Assembly (NCBI GenBank): GCA_029260765.1
Contig: JAJDCP010000158.1
Location: forward strand, 1-64,000
Length of the DNA: 64,000 nucleotides
Source: Planctomycetota bacterium
Lineage (GTDB): Bacteria; Planctomycetota; J058; JAJDCP01
Direction: 5' to 3'
Positions 51,525-60,754 of this stretch are shown here, piece by piece (position 1 is the first letter of the stretch; every line of letters begins with the position of its first letter). Under the pieces are notes generated by a model. That model was not told the DNA's origin. It saw nothing but the letters and a program-made list of their open reading frames with translations, and searched no databases. A program made the translations under genes and the position numbers.

Positions 51525-52988
51525 TCAGCGTCTTCGCTCGGAAATCCGCCGCGTCTGCGCTCGCCGGAGGCCCCAGATCACTAATGCGAGCAGAGCGAAA
51601 CCGGCGAAGAGTTGCTGCAGCCATGCGAGTTTCCCGTTTGCTAGCAAGCCTGCGCCGGCCATTGCCGCCAACGCTGCTTCGGGGAACATGCCGAGCGAGG
51701 TCCCGGAGAGATAGGTCAGAGGATGGACACTCGTCAGGGCCAGTCCGCCGCTGATGACCCAACCCGGTAGCGGCAGTTGTCGCATTGCGACCACCGTCAG
51801 CACCCCGGGTGCGAGGGCAGGACTCCAGCCGAAGCTGCGCAATCGACCCTGCCAAACTGGATCCTCGTGGCGCCATCCCCGGCGTATCAGGGTGAACAGC
51901 AGCCAGGCGCCGAGGATCGAAGCCAACCAGGACCAGGCCAGGCCTTCGAGCCAACCGAAGACGGTACCCGCGATGAAGCTGATCGAGAGACGTGGGAATC
52001 CTAGGGCGACGCCAAGGCTGGAAGCGGCGACGAACACGGCGCGCGAACGAGCACCTTCCTCGAGCAGCCAGCCCTTCGAGGCTGAAAGCCAAGAGCCGCC
52101 CTGGAGCAGTAAGCCCGCAGTAGCGAGCGTCACGAACAGGACCAGCAGAGGCATGATCCCGGTCCCGCGCACCTTGGTCTGCGCCCCGCTGGCCTCGTCA
52201 GTGTCGTTCGAGGCTTCGCTGCGGCGACCCAGCTCGCCTGCGAGACGGCGGGCAGGAACGACCCTGCGCCGATACCAACGCATGGCAAGGCAATCGCGCA
52301 AGCCTCTCCATAGCCGGTTGTGGATGCCATACTTCGACACACCGGCGCTGCGCGGGCGATGGCCGACCTGGAACTCCACCACACGGTAGCCTTGCAGGCG
52401 CAGAAGTGTGGGCACGAAGCGGTGGAAGCCGTTGAAAACGAACAACTCCTGCAGGCACTCGCGCCGGAAGACCCGGAAGTTGCAGCCAGAGTCCGCGACG
52501 GTCTCCCCGAGCAACAGATTGCGGAAGCCATTGCCCAGCCGGGAGGAGGCACGGCGGATCCAGCTGTCGCGGCGGCGAGCGCGCACACCGCAGACGCAAT
52601 CGACTCCCTCAGCCAGCGCTGCCACGAGCTGCGGAAGATCTGCGGGGTCGTTCTGCAAGTCTCCGTCGAGCGTGACCAGGATCTCGCCGCGAGCCCAACG
52701 AAAGCCGCTGGCGAGTGCGGCGCTCTGCCCGGAGTTGCGTTTGTGCACGACGGCGCGCACGTTGGGCCGCAAGACGATCATCCTGCGCAAAACCTCGACG
52801 CTGTCGTCGGTGCTGCCGTCGTCGACAAACAAGATCTCGGCGGGCATTCCCGCCAGTGCCTGGCAGAGCTCTGCAGTCAGAGGCGCTATGTTGTCCCGTT
52901 CGTTGAAGACCGGAATCACGACGGAGATCTGCGGTCTAAGAGGACACCCGACTGAGCTGTCGGGATCCTGGGCGTCGCAAATATTCAT
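51525..52988 (-). CDS. GT2 glycosyltransferase fused to a VTT/DedA-like membrane domain
   Basis: 487 residues. Residues about 18-250 are a polyprenyl-phosphate sugar transferase domain: ISVVIPVFNERDNI, FVDDGSTDDS, VTLDGDLQNDP (DxD) and GCNFRVFRREC. Residues about 285-480 form a membrane domain with the VTT/SNARE-associated pattern (FPRLSISFIAGTVFGWLEGL, then MRQLPLPGWVISGGLALTSV), a family linked to lipid scrambling and undecaprenyl-phosphate recycling. The fusion suggests that making and flipping a polyprenyl-linked sugar are joined in one protein. It overlaps the GT39 stop by four bases (ATGA). Confidence 0.82.
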   Translation of the reverse strand: MNICDAQDPDSSVGCPLRPQISVVIPVFNERDNIAPLTAELCQALAGMPAEILFVDDGSTDDSVEVLRRMIVLRPNVRAVVHKRNSGQSAALASGFRWARGEILVTLDGDLQNDPADLPQLVAALAEGVDCVCGVRARRRDSWIRRASSRLGNGFRNLLLGETVADSGCNFRVFRRECLQELFVFNGFHRFVPTLLRLQGYRVVEFQVGHRPRSAGVSKYGIHNRLWRGLRDCLAMRWYRRRVVPARRLAGELGRRSEASNDTDEASGAQTKVRGTGIMPLLVLFVTLATAGLLLQGGSWLSASKGWLLEEGARSRAVFVAASSLGVALGFPRLSISFIAGTVFGWLEGLAWSWLASILGAWLLFTLIRRGWRHEDPVWQGRLRSFGWSPALAPGVLTVVAMRQLPLPGWVISGGLALTSVHPLTYLSGTSLGMFPEAALAAMAGAGLLANGKLAWLQQLFAGFALLALVIWGLRRAQTRRISERRR

Positions 52989-54646
52989 CTTGTGATCTCC
53001 TTCAGCAGCAGCAGACGCCGACGTCCGACCTTGCGCTCATACGCGATCTCAAGACGAGCGCGCAGTGAAGGGGCGGCGCGTTGCCAGTCCTGGTGCCTGC
53101 CTATCAACCACAGCCGCCCTTGTTTGTTGAGCTCACGCTCCAGATCGGTTTCGGGCAGAATCCGGTAGTGCAGGACGCCCGTGTATAGATTGATCCGGCC
53201 GTCCATGTCGCTGCGCAGGAGTGAGACATGCGCGTCTGGGCCTGAGATCCTGGCAGCTTCTTCCGCGAAATACTTGACGGCGACCGTAGGGTTCAGGGCA
53301 TGGCTGATCGGTGTGCGGACCGCGGTGACAGCCAGCGCCGTGCCCAACGCAAAACACAGACCCAGGCGCTGAATACGACGATCCGCGAGCGCGCGCAGAG
53401 CATGCAGGCCGAGAAGCACGACCAGCGCTCCTGTCACAGCAAGCAATCCCGACGTGTAGGGGGGCAGACTAGCCAGGTGCTCAGAGGCCAGGTTGGAGAT
53501 CCGGTCAGGAAGGCCCAGCAGCAGCGCTACTGAGCAGGTCAGCAACAGACCCGCCGCAACCAGCAGAAGTCTGGGGAGCAGCGCCAGCGGCCAGCGCATT
53601 AACCTGGGAAGGTCGCGCGTGTGTGCCGCGCGGCTCAGACCCCAGGCAATCACCAGGGCCAGAGGAGCAAAGAAGGGCTGCACGTATCCGCTGCGCTTGC
53701 CGGAGACCAGCGACAGAAGGAAGATCCCCACGCCGATCCAGGCGAGCAGAGCGCCCACCGCGCGTACGAGACGCTTGCGCCGCTCCTGCCGCCACAGCGC
53801 AAGGGCTCCCGGCAGCAGGGCGAACCAGGGTAGAGCTTTGAGGGGGTAGCGGATCAAATAGTAGTAGATGGGCTCGGAATGCGGTGCATTCCCCGCGAGC
53901 CGCCGTTCGATTTGGCCGAAGACCAGGTCGTGCGCATAGTCGCCGCCACCTTGTAGCGCCGCGAGTTGGAGCCACAACAATGCAACGCCGAGAGCGGCGA
54001 CGGCTGCCACCGCCATGGCTGCAAAGGACACTCCACGGCGTCCGCGCCAGCAGCCTCCCGCGACCGCGGCTCCGAGCACGGCGATCGCAACGACGACAGG
54101 CCCCTTGATCAGACAGCCCGCAGCCATGGCCAGGGCTGCCAGCGCGGTCCATGCTTCGCAATACGCGCGAGGCCTGGCTGCTGCCAACAATGCAGCGCTC
54201 CCCAGCCCTGCGAAGAACATCACGGCGTTGTCCAACAGTACTTTTTGGCCATGGTCCATGACGATGGCGGTTGTCAGGAAAATGCAGGCGGCAAGCAATC
54301 CTGTGCGGCGGCTGCCGAACAGCACCTGTCCGAGCAGGACGATCCAGGCCGCCGATCCCGCAACACAAAGGAGCGACAGCAGGCGTCCGGCTAGATCATG
54401 GCTCCCTGTCAGGGGCTCGAGAGCATCGACCAGCAAGAAAAAGAGCGGAGGTTTTTCACGGTAGAGCTGGCCGTTGAGAGTGGGCACGACGAAGCTGTCA
54501 CTCGCACTCATTTCGCGAGCGACTTCTGTGTAGCGTAACTCGTCTGTCGACCAAAGCTCTCGTACGGCCATAGGGGGAAGGAACAGCATGAGCAGCAGTC
54601 CGAGGGCCACCAACAGTGGGAGATCTGACTGCGAACCTCCTCTCAT
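52985..54646 (-). CDS. ArnT-like GT39 membrane glycosyltransferase
   Basis: 553 residues from the ATG at 54646, which overlaps the stop of the epimerase gene (ATGA); a longer frame would run into that gene. About ten membrane helices. The first periplasmic loop has ELWSTDELRYTEVAREM followed by PTLNGQLYREKPPLFF, the DE and EKPP motifs of ArnT-type enzymes. These add a polyprenyl-linked sugar to lipid A or another acceptor. Epimerase, GT39 and GT2-VTT are translationally coupled, so they probably make, move and attach one sugar. Confidence 0.85.
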   Translation of the reverse strand: MRGGSQSDLPLLVALGLLLMLFLPPMAVRELWSTDELRYTEVAREMSASDSFVVPTLNGQLYREKPPLFFLLVDALEPLTGSHDLAGRLLSLLCVAGSAAWIVLLGQVLFGSRRTGLLAACIFLTTAIVMDHGQKVLLDNAVMFFAGLGSAALLAAARPRAYCEAWTALAALAMAAGCLIKGPVVVAIAVLGAAVAGGCWRGRRGVSFAAMAVAAVAALGVALLWLQLAALQGGGDYAHDLVFGQIERRLAGNAPHSEPIYYYLIRYPLKALPWFALLPGALALWRQERRKRLVRAVGALLAWIGVGIFLLSLVSGKRSGYVQPFFAPLALVIAWGLSRAAHTRDLPRLMRWPLALLPRLLLVAAGLLLTCSVALLLGLPDRISNLASEHLASLPPYTSGLLAVTGALVVLLGLHALRALADRRIQRLGLCFALGTALAVTAVRTPISHALNPTVAVKYFAEEAARISGPDAHVSLLRSDMDGRINLYTGVLHYRILPETDLERELNKQGRLWLIGRHQDWQRAAPSLRARLEIAYERKVGRRRLLLLKEITR

Positions 54647-55668
54647 GACCGGTCTTCCGCCATCTCGGCCGGAACGGTCCTGACTACGGCAAACCCTGGG
54701 TTGCTCGCGAGTCGGCTCCGGTACCAAGCCACATAGGAACGCAGGCCGTCGACCAGCCGAACCCGGGGGCGGAAGCCGAATGCATGGGCGAAGGCCTCGG
54801 TGGCCGCTTCTGTGGCGGGAACGTCCGCGCGAGAGGCGGGCACACGTTGCTGCGTGGCTCGGATCCCGAGGAGTGTCTCGAGCAGGCGGACCAACTCGGC
54901 GACGGGGACACGGCGGCCGTTGCCCAGGTTGTAGATTGCGTAGGGCGGTTTGTCCGCGTGCGCATTCGGGGGCGACTGCATCACCCGAAAGAGGCCTTCG
55001 ACCACGTCGTCAACGTAGGTAAAGTCACGGACCATTCCACCATTGAAGACCTGGAGGGGCTCCCCACGTAGGATCTGGGCTGTGAACAAAGCGACGGCCA
55101 TATCGGGCCGGCCCCAGGGCCCGTAGACCGTGAAGAAACGCAGGCCTGTACAGGGCAGGCCGAACAAATGGCTGTAGCTGTGGGCCATCAGCTCGTTCGC
55201 CGCCTTGGTCGCTGCATAGAGAGAGCTTGGGCTGCACGTTCGCAATTTCTCGTCAAGCGGAAGGCGGGGGTTGGCGCCGTAGACGGCGCTCGATGAAGCA
55301 TAGACGAGGTGGGGCACCGCGGTGCGTCGGCAGCCCTCCAGCACTTGGGCAAAGGCGACCAGATTGGCCTGGACCGTTTCGCCTGGCTCATCGACCGATG
55401 CCCGCACACCTGGTCGTGCAGCGAGGTGTATGACACCAGCGAAGCCCTGCTTCCCGAACAGTCGTTGGCATGCGGCCGGGTCCGTAAGATCGAGCTGGCG
55501 GAAGCTGAACCGAGGCCGTTTCAGCAGGCGTGCCAGCCTCTCTTTCTTGAGGCCCGCGTGGGGTTCACCCAGGTGGTCGACGCCAACGACGGACAACTGC
55601 TCCCGCAGGAGTCGCTCGGTCAGGGCTGCGCCGATGAACCCTGCGCAGCCTGTGACTAGAAATGCCAT
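54643..55668 (-). CDS. NAD-dependent nucleotide-sugar epimerase (UDP-glucuronate 4-epimerase-like)
   Basis: 341 residues from the ATG at 55668, which has GGAGGAG seven bases before it. Rossmann motif TGCAGFIGAAL at the start, catalytic YASSSAVYG and SLYAATKAANE (YxxxK), then RFFTVYGPWGRPDMA, the block typical of UDP-glucuronate/UDP-glucose 4-epimerases. The probable product is a UDP-sugar such as UDP-galacturonate used by the two following glycosyltransferases. The exact sugar is not shown. First gene of the operon, behind a sigma-54 promoter. Confidence 0.85.
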   Translation of the reverse strand: MAFLVTGCAGFIGAALTERLLREQLSVVGVDHLGEPHAGLKKERLARLLKRPRFSFRQLDLTDPAACQRLFGKQGFAGVIHLAARPGVRASVDEPGETVQANLVAFAQVLEGCRRTAVPHLVYASSSAVYGANPRLPLDEKLRTCSPSSLYAATKAANELMAHSYSHLFGLPCTGLRFFTVYGPWGRPDMAVALFTAQILRGEPLQVFNGGMVRDFTYVDDVVEGLFRVMQSPPNAHADKPPYAIYNLGNGRRVPVAELVRLLETLLGIRATQQRVPASRADVPATEAATEAFAHAFGFRPRVRLVDGLRSYVAWYRSRLASNPGFAVVRTVPAEMAEDRS

Positions 55669-55750
55669 GCCTGACTCCTCCCTGGCGGACTTTGGACGCA
55701 TCGTTCATGTCTGCCATACAAGCCGTTCTCCGGCTTCGCGGAGGCTCCGG

Positions 55751-55765
55751 GCATATTGCGTGCCA
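55751..55765 (-). promoter_or_regulatory. Sigma-54 promoter of the epimerase-GT39-GT2 operon
   Basis: On the minus strand TGGCACG (55765-55759) and ATGC (55754-55751) keep the standard GG-to-GC interval. Predicted start is near 55738, giving a leader of about 70 bases. Paired palindromes at 55876-55908 lie 140-170 bases upstream, a normal distance for NtrC-type activation. Confidence 0.78.
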
Positions 55766-55875
55766 CGAGGGCCCGCGCATGGGGCTTAGCGGCGATGCCC
55801 CGGTCGGAGCGGCAATGAACGATTGGGGCTTGGGCGGGGTGTGCAGTTGCGTAGGCAGAGATTTGGGAGGGGGGC

Positions 55876-55908
55876 TGCAAGATCTTGCATGCTGTGCAGT
55901 TTCTTGCG
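55876..55908. promoter_or_regulatory. Paired palindromes, probable NtrC-type upstream activating sequence (site U2)
   Basis: Perfect TGCAAGATCTTGCA (55876-55889), five bases, then imperfect TGCAGTTTCTTGCG (55895-55908). Site U1 has the same first palindrome and the same centre-to-centre spacing of 19 bases. It lies just upstream of a sigma-54 promoter. Confidence 0.75.
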
Positions 55909-55928
55909 CGTCAGGCTCAGAGGAGTGG

Positions 55929-56561
55929 CTACCCCAACCCGAGCGCAGTCATGATGGCAGCAGTGACCGTCGCCGGGCTGTGGTTGCCATCGACCCGCCG
56001 CAGCAGTTTCCGCTCCCGGTAGTACGGCAGAATCGGCCGGGTCTCCCGATGGTACTTTTCCAGCCTGAAGCGGCAGGCCTCACGGGTGTCGTCCTTGCGT
56101 TGCACCAGGCGGTCGGTCAACCCCTTGGGAGGCGGCGAGTACTTCATGTGGTAGATGCGGCCGGTCTTCTTGTCCATGCGGCGCCCGATCACCCGCTCGA
56201 CCAGAATGTCATCCGGCACATCGATCCAGAGCACGGCATCGACCTGCACGTCCAACTCGGCAAGTGCTGCGTCCAGGGCTTCGGCCTGGGGACGCGTGCG
56301 CGGGAAGCCGTCGAGCAGGAAGCCACGTTGGCAGTCGTCCGCACGGATGCGTTCGCAGATCAGGCCGATGACGGTGCTGTCCGGCACCAGGTCGCCCGCG
56401 GACATAAAGGCTTCGGCTTCTTTTCCCAGCGGTGTGCCCGCCTTGACGGCTGCGCGCAGCATGTCGCCGCTGGAGATGTGCGGGACTTCGAGCTTGTCCC
56501 GTAGGATCCCCGCTTGTGTGCCCTTTCCGGCGCCGGGGGGGCCGACCAGAATCATACGCAT
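55929..56561 (-). CDS. adk: Adenylate kinase
   Basis: 210 residues; ATG preceded by GAGGAG. P-loop GPPGAGKGTQ at residues 7-16, HISSGDMLR, LLDGFPRTRPQAEAL and RRMDKKTGRIYH at the start of a full-length LID without zinc cysteines. It converts AMP and ATP to two ADP. It stands alone, with no ribosomal-protein neighbours as in many other genomes. Confidence 0.97.
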   Translation of the reverse strand: MRMILVGPPGAGKGTQAGILRDKLEVPHISSGDMLRAAVKAGTPLGKEAEAFMSAGDLVPDSTVIGLICERIRADDCQRGFLLDGFPRTRPQAEALDAALAELDVQVDAVLWIDVPDDILVERVIGRRMDKKTGRIYHMKYSPPPKGLTDRLVQRKDDTREACRFRLEKYHRETRPILPYYRERKLLRRVDGNHSPATVTAAIMTALGLG

Positions 56562-56665
56562 GATGCTGTTCTCCTCATGCTTGACGCGATCATCGTATGC
56601 CCCCGAAGACTCAATCGATCAGCTCGAGTACGAGCAGCCAGGAACGTCAGGCCCATCATTGTGCC

Positions 56666-57082
56666 TTATTCGCCGAGAATGTGAAGACTCAGGCGGCGTC
56701 GATGTGAAGATCGGCGGTGTTCCCACAGGTAGATGCCCTGCCAGGTGCCGAGGTCGAGGCAGCCACGCAGTACGGGAATAGACAATTGGCACAGGGTCAG
56801 GGCTGCTTTGATATGCGCTGGCATGTCGTCGGGCCCTTCGCTGTCGTGCTCGTAGTGTTCGCCTTCGGGAACCAGGCGGGCGAGAAAGCTCTCTAGATCC
56901 GAACGCACGGTGGGGTCAGCGTTCTCCTGGATGCACAAGCTGGCCGAAGTGTGTTTGAGGAAAAGCGTGCACAGCCCGCTACGGATGCCGCTCCGGCGCA
57001 CGGCCTCGGTGATCTGCCCCGTGATCGGGTGCAGTTGCTGGCCGCGGGTGGCGAAGATGAGCTCGTCACTGAATTGGCGCAT
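56666..57082 (-). CDS. YjbQ/UPF0047 family protein
   Basis: 138 residues, the usual family length. The conserved blocks KHTSASLCIQENADP and GTWQGIYLWEHR are intact, containing the His and Glu residues thought to bind metal or ligand. Relatives show thiamine-phosphate synthase activity in vitro, but the physiological role is unclear. It lies 13 bases after the TPR lipoprotein gene and may be transcribed with the Mla-type operon. Confidence 0.9.
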   Translation of the reverse strand: MRQFSDELIFATRGQQLHPITGQITEAVRRSGIRSGLCTLFLKHTSASLCIQENADPTVRSDLESFLARLVPEGEHYEHDSEGPDDMPAHIKAALTLCQLSIPVLRGCLDLGTWQGIYLWEHRRSSHRRRLSLHILGE

Positions 57083-57095
57083 GGTGTTTCCGGGC

Positions 57096-57896
57096 TCAGG
57101 GTTGACGAAGCAGGTCGAGCTCCCGAAGGTAGAGCTCGGCCAGGACTATGTGCAGGTGCGCATCATCGCAGCCCGCGGCTTCGGCGCGCCAAAGCGCGCG
57201 CACGGCGTCACGGTCGTAGCCGAGTTGTGCGAGGCACAAACCCAGCTCGAGCAGCAGCTCTGCGTTCAGTGGGTCCAGCAGGACTGCGTGCTGCAGGTGG
57301 GTCAGGGCCAGTCCGTCTTCCCCGATGGCGCGCAGCGCCTTGCCCGCAAAGCCCGCGGTGGCGGGCCGAGCGCTGGCTGCGACGTTGAGCCGCCCCGTCA
57401 GTCTGGCACGTCTCTCTGGCTCGCTGGTCATTGTCAGCAGCAGCGCCAGCGCTCCGACGTGCTGGGGCTCACGGTCCAGCGCCTGCAGCAGGTCGTCGCG
57501 CCCAGCGTCCTGCTCGCCTTGCGCCAGCCGCAGCAGTGCGCGGGCGACAAAGGGCTCCGGGTGGTCGCCGAGGGTCCGGCAGGCATGGTCTGCCCAGACC
57601 TGCGCCGAATCGGCCTGGCCTCGATGCTGCCAGAGCCGCACACCGTTGACCCAAGCGCCGACGAGGCGGGCGTCGAGCTCGATGGCCTGGCGGTAGAGCA
57701 GCTGCGCGCGGTCTGCATCGACGTCTTCTTCGAGTATGGCGAGATTGTACAGCGCACCCGCCCGCGCTCCCGCGCTCAGGTACTCGTTCCGTGCCTGGTC
57801 GCGCTCGCCGGCCAACTGATGCTCAAGGCCGCGCTCGAAGGCTGTGCTGCAACCGACCAGCAAGACCAGACAGCAGACGAGGGGCAGCTTGCTCAC
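57096..57896 (-). CDS. TPR-repeat lipoprotein of the Mla-type operon (second copy)
   Basis: 266 residues from the GTG at 57896, which follows AGGAGG and overlaps the previous stop (GTGA). Lipoprotein signal with lipobox LVGC. The mature part is made of tetratricopeptide-type helix pairs with many Ala, Leu and Arg (for example AHLHIVLAELYLRELDLL-like spacing near the end). TPR lipoproteins usually hold envelope complexes together. It is downstream of mlaE-, mlaF- and mlaD-like genes. Confidence 0.7.
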   Translation of the reverse strand: MSKLPLVCCLVLLVGCSTAFERGLEHQLAGERDQARNEYLSAGARAGALYNLAILEEDVDADRAQLLYRQAIELDARLVGAWVNGVRLWQHRGQADSAQVWADHACRTLGDHPEPFVARALLRLAQGEQDAGRDDLLQALDREPQHVGALALLLTMTSEPERRARLTGRLNVAASARPATAGFAGKALRAIGEDGLALTHLQHAVLLDPLNAELLLELGLCLAQLGYDRDAVRALWRAEAAGCDDAHLHIVLAELYLRELDLLRQP

Positions 57897-58753
57897 GGTG
57901 CCTCCTGCGCACTCGAGGGTCGGGCATACTCTGGCAGCTCGTGCCGGAGGGATTCGAGTGCGGCGAGCGCGCTCTCGCGCCACTGTTCAGGATCCTGCCC
58001 ATAGGCCTCGGCCTGCCAGAATGCGGTCAGGCATTCCTTGGGCTTGCCCGCCGCAGCCCTCGCCCGTCCCAGGGCCAGCCAGACTTCGCCGGGGGAGTCT
58101 GTGCCGGGCAGTGCTTGTTCGAAGGCCTTGCAGGCGTCGGGGTAGCGTTCGAGGGCCAGCAGCAGCTCGCCGTGCAGCTGCGCAGCCTCTGAGCTCAGCG
58201 CCGCCGCCGTCGCTGCAAAGGGTTGCGCTGCGCGTGGATTCCCGAGGGCCACCTCGATGCGTGCCATCAAGAAATGCAGGTCGAGCCACTCGTCCTCGAG
58301 GCTCAGCGCCTGTTGACAGGCCGCGCGTGCCTGTGCGGGCCTGCCGGCCGCCAGCTCCAGCCGCGCCTGCAGCGCCCACAGAGCGGCTGGCTCGTCCGTG
58401 CGGTCCCGGGCCGTGGGAAGTAGAGCGAGGGCAGCCTCGGCTCCTCGGGCTTGGGCGGTGCAGCGCAGCCAGCCGAGGTTTGCCCGCAGGTTCTCAGGTT
58501 CGACCTGCAGCCAGTCCGCGTACAGCTCAGACGCCCGTTGCCAGCGGGCCTGCGTCTCGGCAACCCGCGCCACGCCGGCCAGGGCTTGCGAGGATTCCGG
58601 GTCGTCGCGCAATACGCGCCAATAGACCTGCAACGCCTCGCCCAGGCGGCCCGCCGCGCGTGCGTCGTCGGCACCGTGCAGCTGCCGTTGCTGTACTGAG
58701 AGCCCCGAACAGCCTGCCAACAGGCCGATCCCGAGCAGCCAGCAGAGTCTCAA
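57893..58753 (-). CDS. TPR-repeat lipoprotein of the Mla-type operon (first copy)
   Basis: 286 residues. Lipobox LAGC at about residues 12-15. Residues 25-270 contain about seven TPR-like helix pairs (for example GRLGEALQVYWRVLRDDPES, ALAGVARVAETQARWQRA). It overlaps the MCE-domain gene by four bases and the next TPR gene by four bases, so the whole set is tightly coupled. Together the two could replace MlaA/MlaC-type adaptor proteins, which are absent here; that is an inference. Confidence 0.72.
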   Translation of the reverse strand: MRLCWLLGIGLLAGCSGLSVQQRQLHGADDARAAGRLGEALQVYWRVLRDDPESSQALAGVARVAETQARWQRASELYADWLQVEPENLRANLGWLRCTAQARGAEAALALLPTARDRTDEPAALWALQARLELAAGRPAQARAACQQALSLEDEWLDLHFLMARIEVALGNPRAAQPFAATAAALSSEAAQLHGELLLALERYPDACKAFEQALPGTDSPGEVWLALGRARAAAGKPKECLTAFWQAEAYGQDPEQWRESALAALESLRHELPEYARPSSAQEAP

Positions 58754-59913
58754 GGTTGCCCCTCCGGGGGCAACTTGCCCAGCTCGAGCAGCGCGCCCAA
58801 TTCCCGCCGTCGGCGCGCGTCTTCGCTCTCTTCGGGGACCCCGTCGCCTCCCCAGACCAGCGACGAGGGCGAGGCTTCCAGCTGGCGGGCGAAGCCCTTG
58901 GCTGCGCGCAAGGCTTCCTCAAGCTCACGCAACGCCAGGTAGATGGTCGCATCGTTCTTGGTCACCAGCTGGTCGAGGTTCCGCATCAACGTGGAGATGT
59001 CCTGGGTCAAACGTGTGATCTCATCGGCGGTCGTGTCCGCCGACGAGACCAGACCATCGATCTGTCCAGGCAGGGCGACCGCCAGCGAGTCGACGCTGCT
59101 CAAGGTGCGTTGCACCAAGGGGCGCGAGCTGGTCAGCAGCCCTTTGAGCTCTTGCGAGGTCGCATCGAGCTCGGTGAGCAACGAGGAGACGCGCGGCTTG
59201 TTCTGTTCGATCAGCTCGCGGGCCTCGGTCATCAGCCGGTCGGCGTTGAACACCGCATCGTCGAGCTTGACCAGCAGCCCATTGATGACGCCACGGTTCT
59301 CGCCGACGACGCCGTTGATGTACTTGACGGTCACGATCAGAGAGTCTGTGAGCTTCTTGAAGTTGCTCAACGTCGGTGCCACCGACCCGGTCTCCTCCAC
59401 GTCTCCGAGGATGCGGTTGACGCTCTCGATCGAGCCCCCGGCGTCGGCGAACAGGTCGCGGGCGGATTCCATCACCTCAGAGAAACTCGGCGGTGTGGTG
59501 CCTGCGATGGAAGCGCCGGCCGCGTGGAACTCGGAGCGGCTGCCGGGGGTGATGTCGAGGTGGCTGTCACCGAGCGCCGAAGCCTGGACGCTGACCTTGC
59601 AGTCGATCTCCAGCTCGAGCTCGGCCCGGATCGCGATCACCACGTCGACATGCCGGCCCACCGGACCAAAACCGTCATCGGCGTCGGCCATGGGCAGGAT
59701 GATGTCCTCGACGTTGCCGACCCGCGTACCCATGTAGGTCACCGCGGCACCTGGCTTGATGCCGGCGGCGTTGGTCAGCAGCACCGTATAGCTCTGCGTG
59801 GCGCCCTGCGAGCCGAGCGGTGTCTGTCCGACCGAGAACACGAGCACGATGCCGATGGCAAGCGCGCCGAGCACGAAGGCTCCCGATTTGATGTCGCTGC
59901 GCAGGGACTGCAA
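58750..59913 (-). CDS. mlaD: MCE-domain (MlaD-like) lipid transport protein
   Basis: 387 residues from a TTG with GGAGG before it. One N-terminal membrane helix (AFVLGALAIGIVLVFSV), then a single MCE domain at about residues 40-125 (AAGIKPGAAVTYMGTRVGNVEDI). Residues 150-350 form long amphipathic helices, much longer than in E. coli MlaD, as in tube-forming MCE proteins. It would form a hexamer bridging MlaE and periplasmic partners to move phospholipids between membranes. Confidence 0.88.
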   Translation of the reverse strand: MQSLRSDIKSGAFVLGALAIGIVLVFSVGQTPLGSQGATQSYTVLLTNAAGIKPGAAVTYMGTRVGNVEDIILPMADADDGFGPVGRHVDVVIAIRAELELEIDCKVSVQASALGDSHLDITPGSRSEFHAAGASIAGTTPPSFSEVMESARDLFADAGGSIESVNRILGDVEETGSVAPTLSNFKKLTDSLIVTVKYINGVVGENRGVINGLLVKLDDAVFNADRLMTEARELIEQNKPRVSSLLTELDATSQELKGLLTSSRPLVQRTLSSVDSLAVALPGQIDGLVSSADTTADEITRLTQDISTLMRNLDQLVTKNDATIYLALRELEEALRAAKGFARQLEASPSSLVWGGDGVPEESEDARRRRELGALLELGKLPPEGQP

Positions 59914-59916
59914 GGC

Positions 59917-60753
59917 TCACCTCCGTTGGTCGATCCAGGAGCTCAGGATATCTTCACCGTAGTCGCGGCGCGATTTGCGCAACGGGATGGGACCGTCAGC
60001 GTTGCCGGTGATGAACTGATTCACCAAGGGGTCACTGGAGTTGCGGAACTCTTCGGGGGAACCCAGCAGGTGCACCCGACCCTTGTCGAGGAACACGATC
60101 TTGTTCGAGATCCGCAGCGCGCTGGGGATCTCATGCGTGATGATGTAGCAGGTGATATGGAGCTTGGTGGCGAGGTCGATGATCAGGCGGTCGATCACGC
60201 CGATCGAGATCGGGTCGAGCCCCGCGTGCGGCTCATCGAAGAACAGGATCTCCGGGTCGAGGGCGACCGCTCGCGCCAGCCCGATGCGTTTCTTCATGCC
60301 TCCCGAAAGCTCTGCAGGCACCAGGTCTTCAGCGTCGCGCAGCCCGACCAGCTCGAGCTTCATCTTGACCATGATCGAGATCGTGCTCTCGTCGAGGTCG
60401 GTGTTGCGTCGCAGGGGGAGGGCGATGTTGTCGAACACGGTCATCGAGTTGAACAAAGCCGCGCTCTGGAACAGCACCCCGAAGCGGCGTTTGACGTTGT
60501 CGAGCTCTTTGCCATACAGCTTGGTGATCTCTTTGCCACCGAGGTAGATCTCGCCGGAGCTGGGGCGGTCGGCCGCGATCAGGCTCTTGAGCAGTGTGGT
60601 CTTCCCACAGCCCGAGCCCCCCAGGCAGCTGACGATCTCTCCGCGCTTGACCTGGAAGGAGATCCCCTTGAGCACATGGTTGGGCCCGAAGGAGCGGTGT
60701 ACATCGCGGATGTCGATGACAACCTGGTCTCTGTTCTGCCGCGAGGTCGTCAT
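59917..60753 (-). CDS. mlaF: MlaF-like ABC transporter ATPase
   Basis: 278 residues. Walker A GGSGCGKTT near residue 42, Q-loop FQSAALFNSMTVFDN, signature ELSGGMKKR, Walker B EILFFDEPHAGLDP and switch His in YIITHEI. The SGGMKKR signature and 'FDNIALPLR' stretch are typical of MlaF. It powers lipid transport with the permease encoded one base upstream. Confidence 0.93.
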   Translation of the reverse strand: MTTSRQNRDQVVIDIRDVHRSFGPNHVLKGISFQVKRGEIVSCLGGSGCGKTTLLKSLIAADRPSSGEIYLGGKEITKLYGKELDNVKRRFGVLFQSAALFNSMTVFDNIALPLRRNTDLDESTISIMVKMKLELVGLRDAEDLVPAELSGGMKKRIGLARAVALDPEILFFDEPHAGLDPISIGVIDRLIIDLATKLHITCYIITHEIPSALRISNKIVFLDKGRVHLLGSPEEFRNSSDPLVNQFITGNADGPIPLRKSRRDYGEDILSSWIDQRR

Positions 60754-60754
60754 G

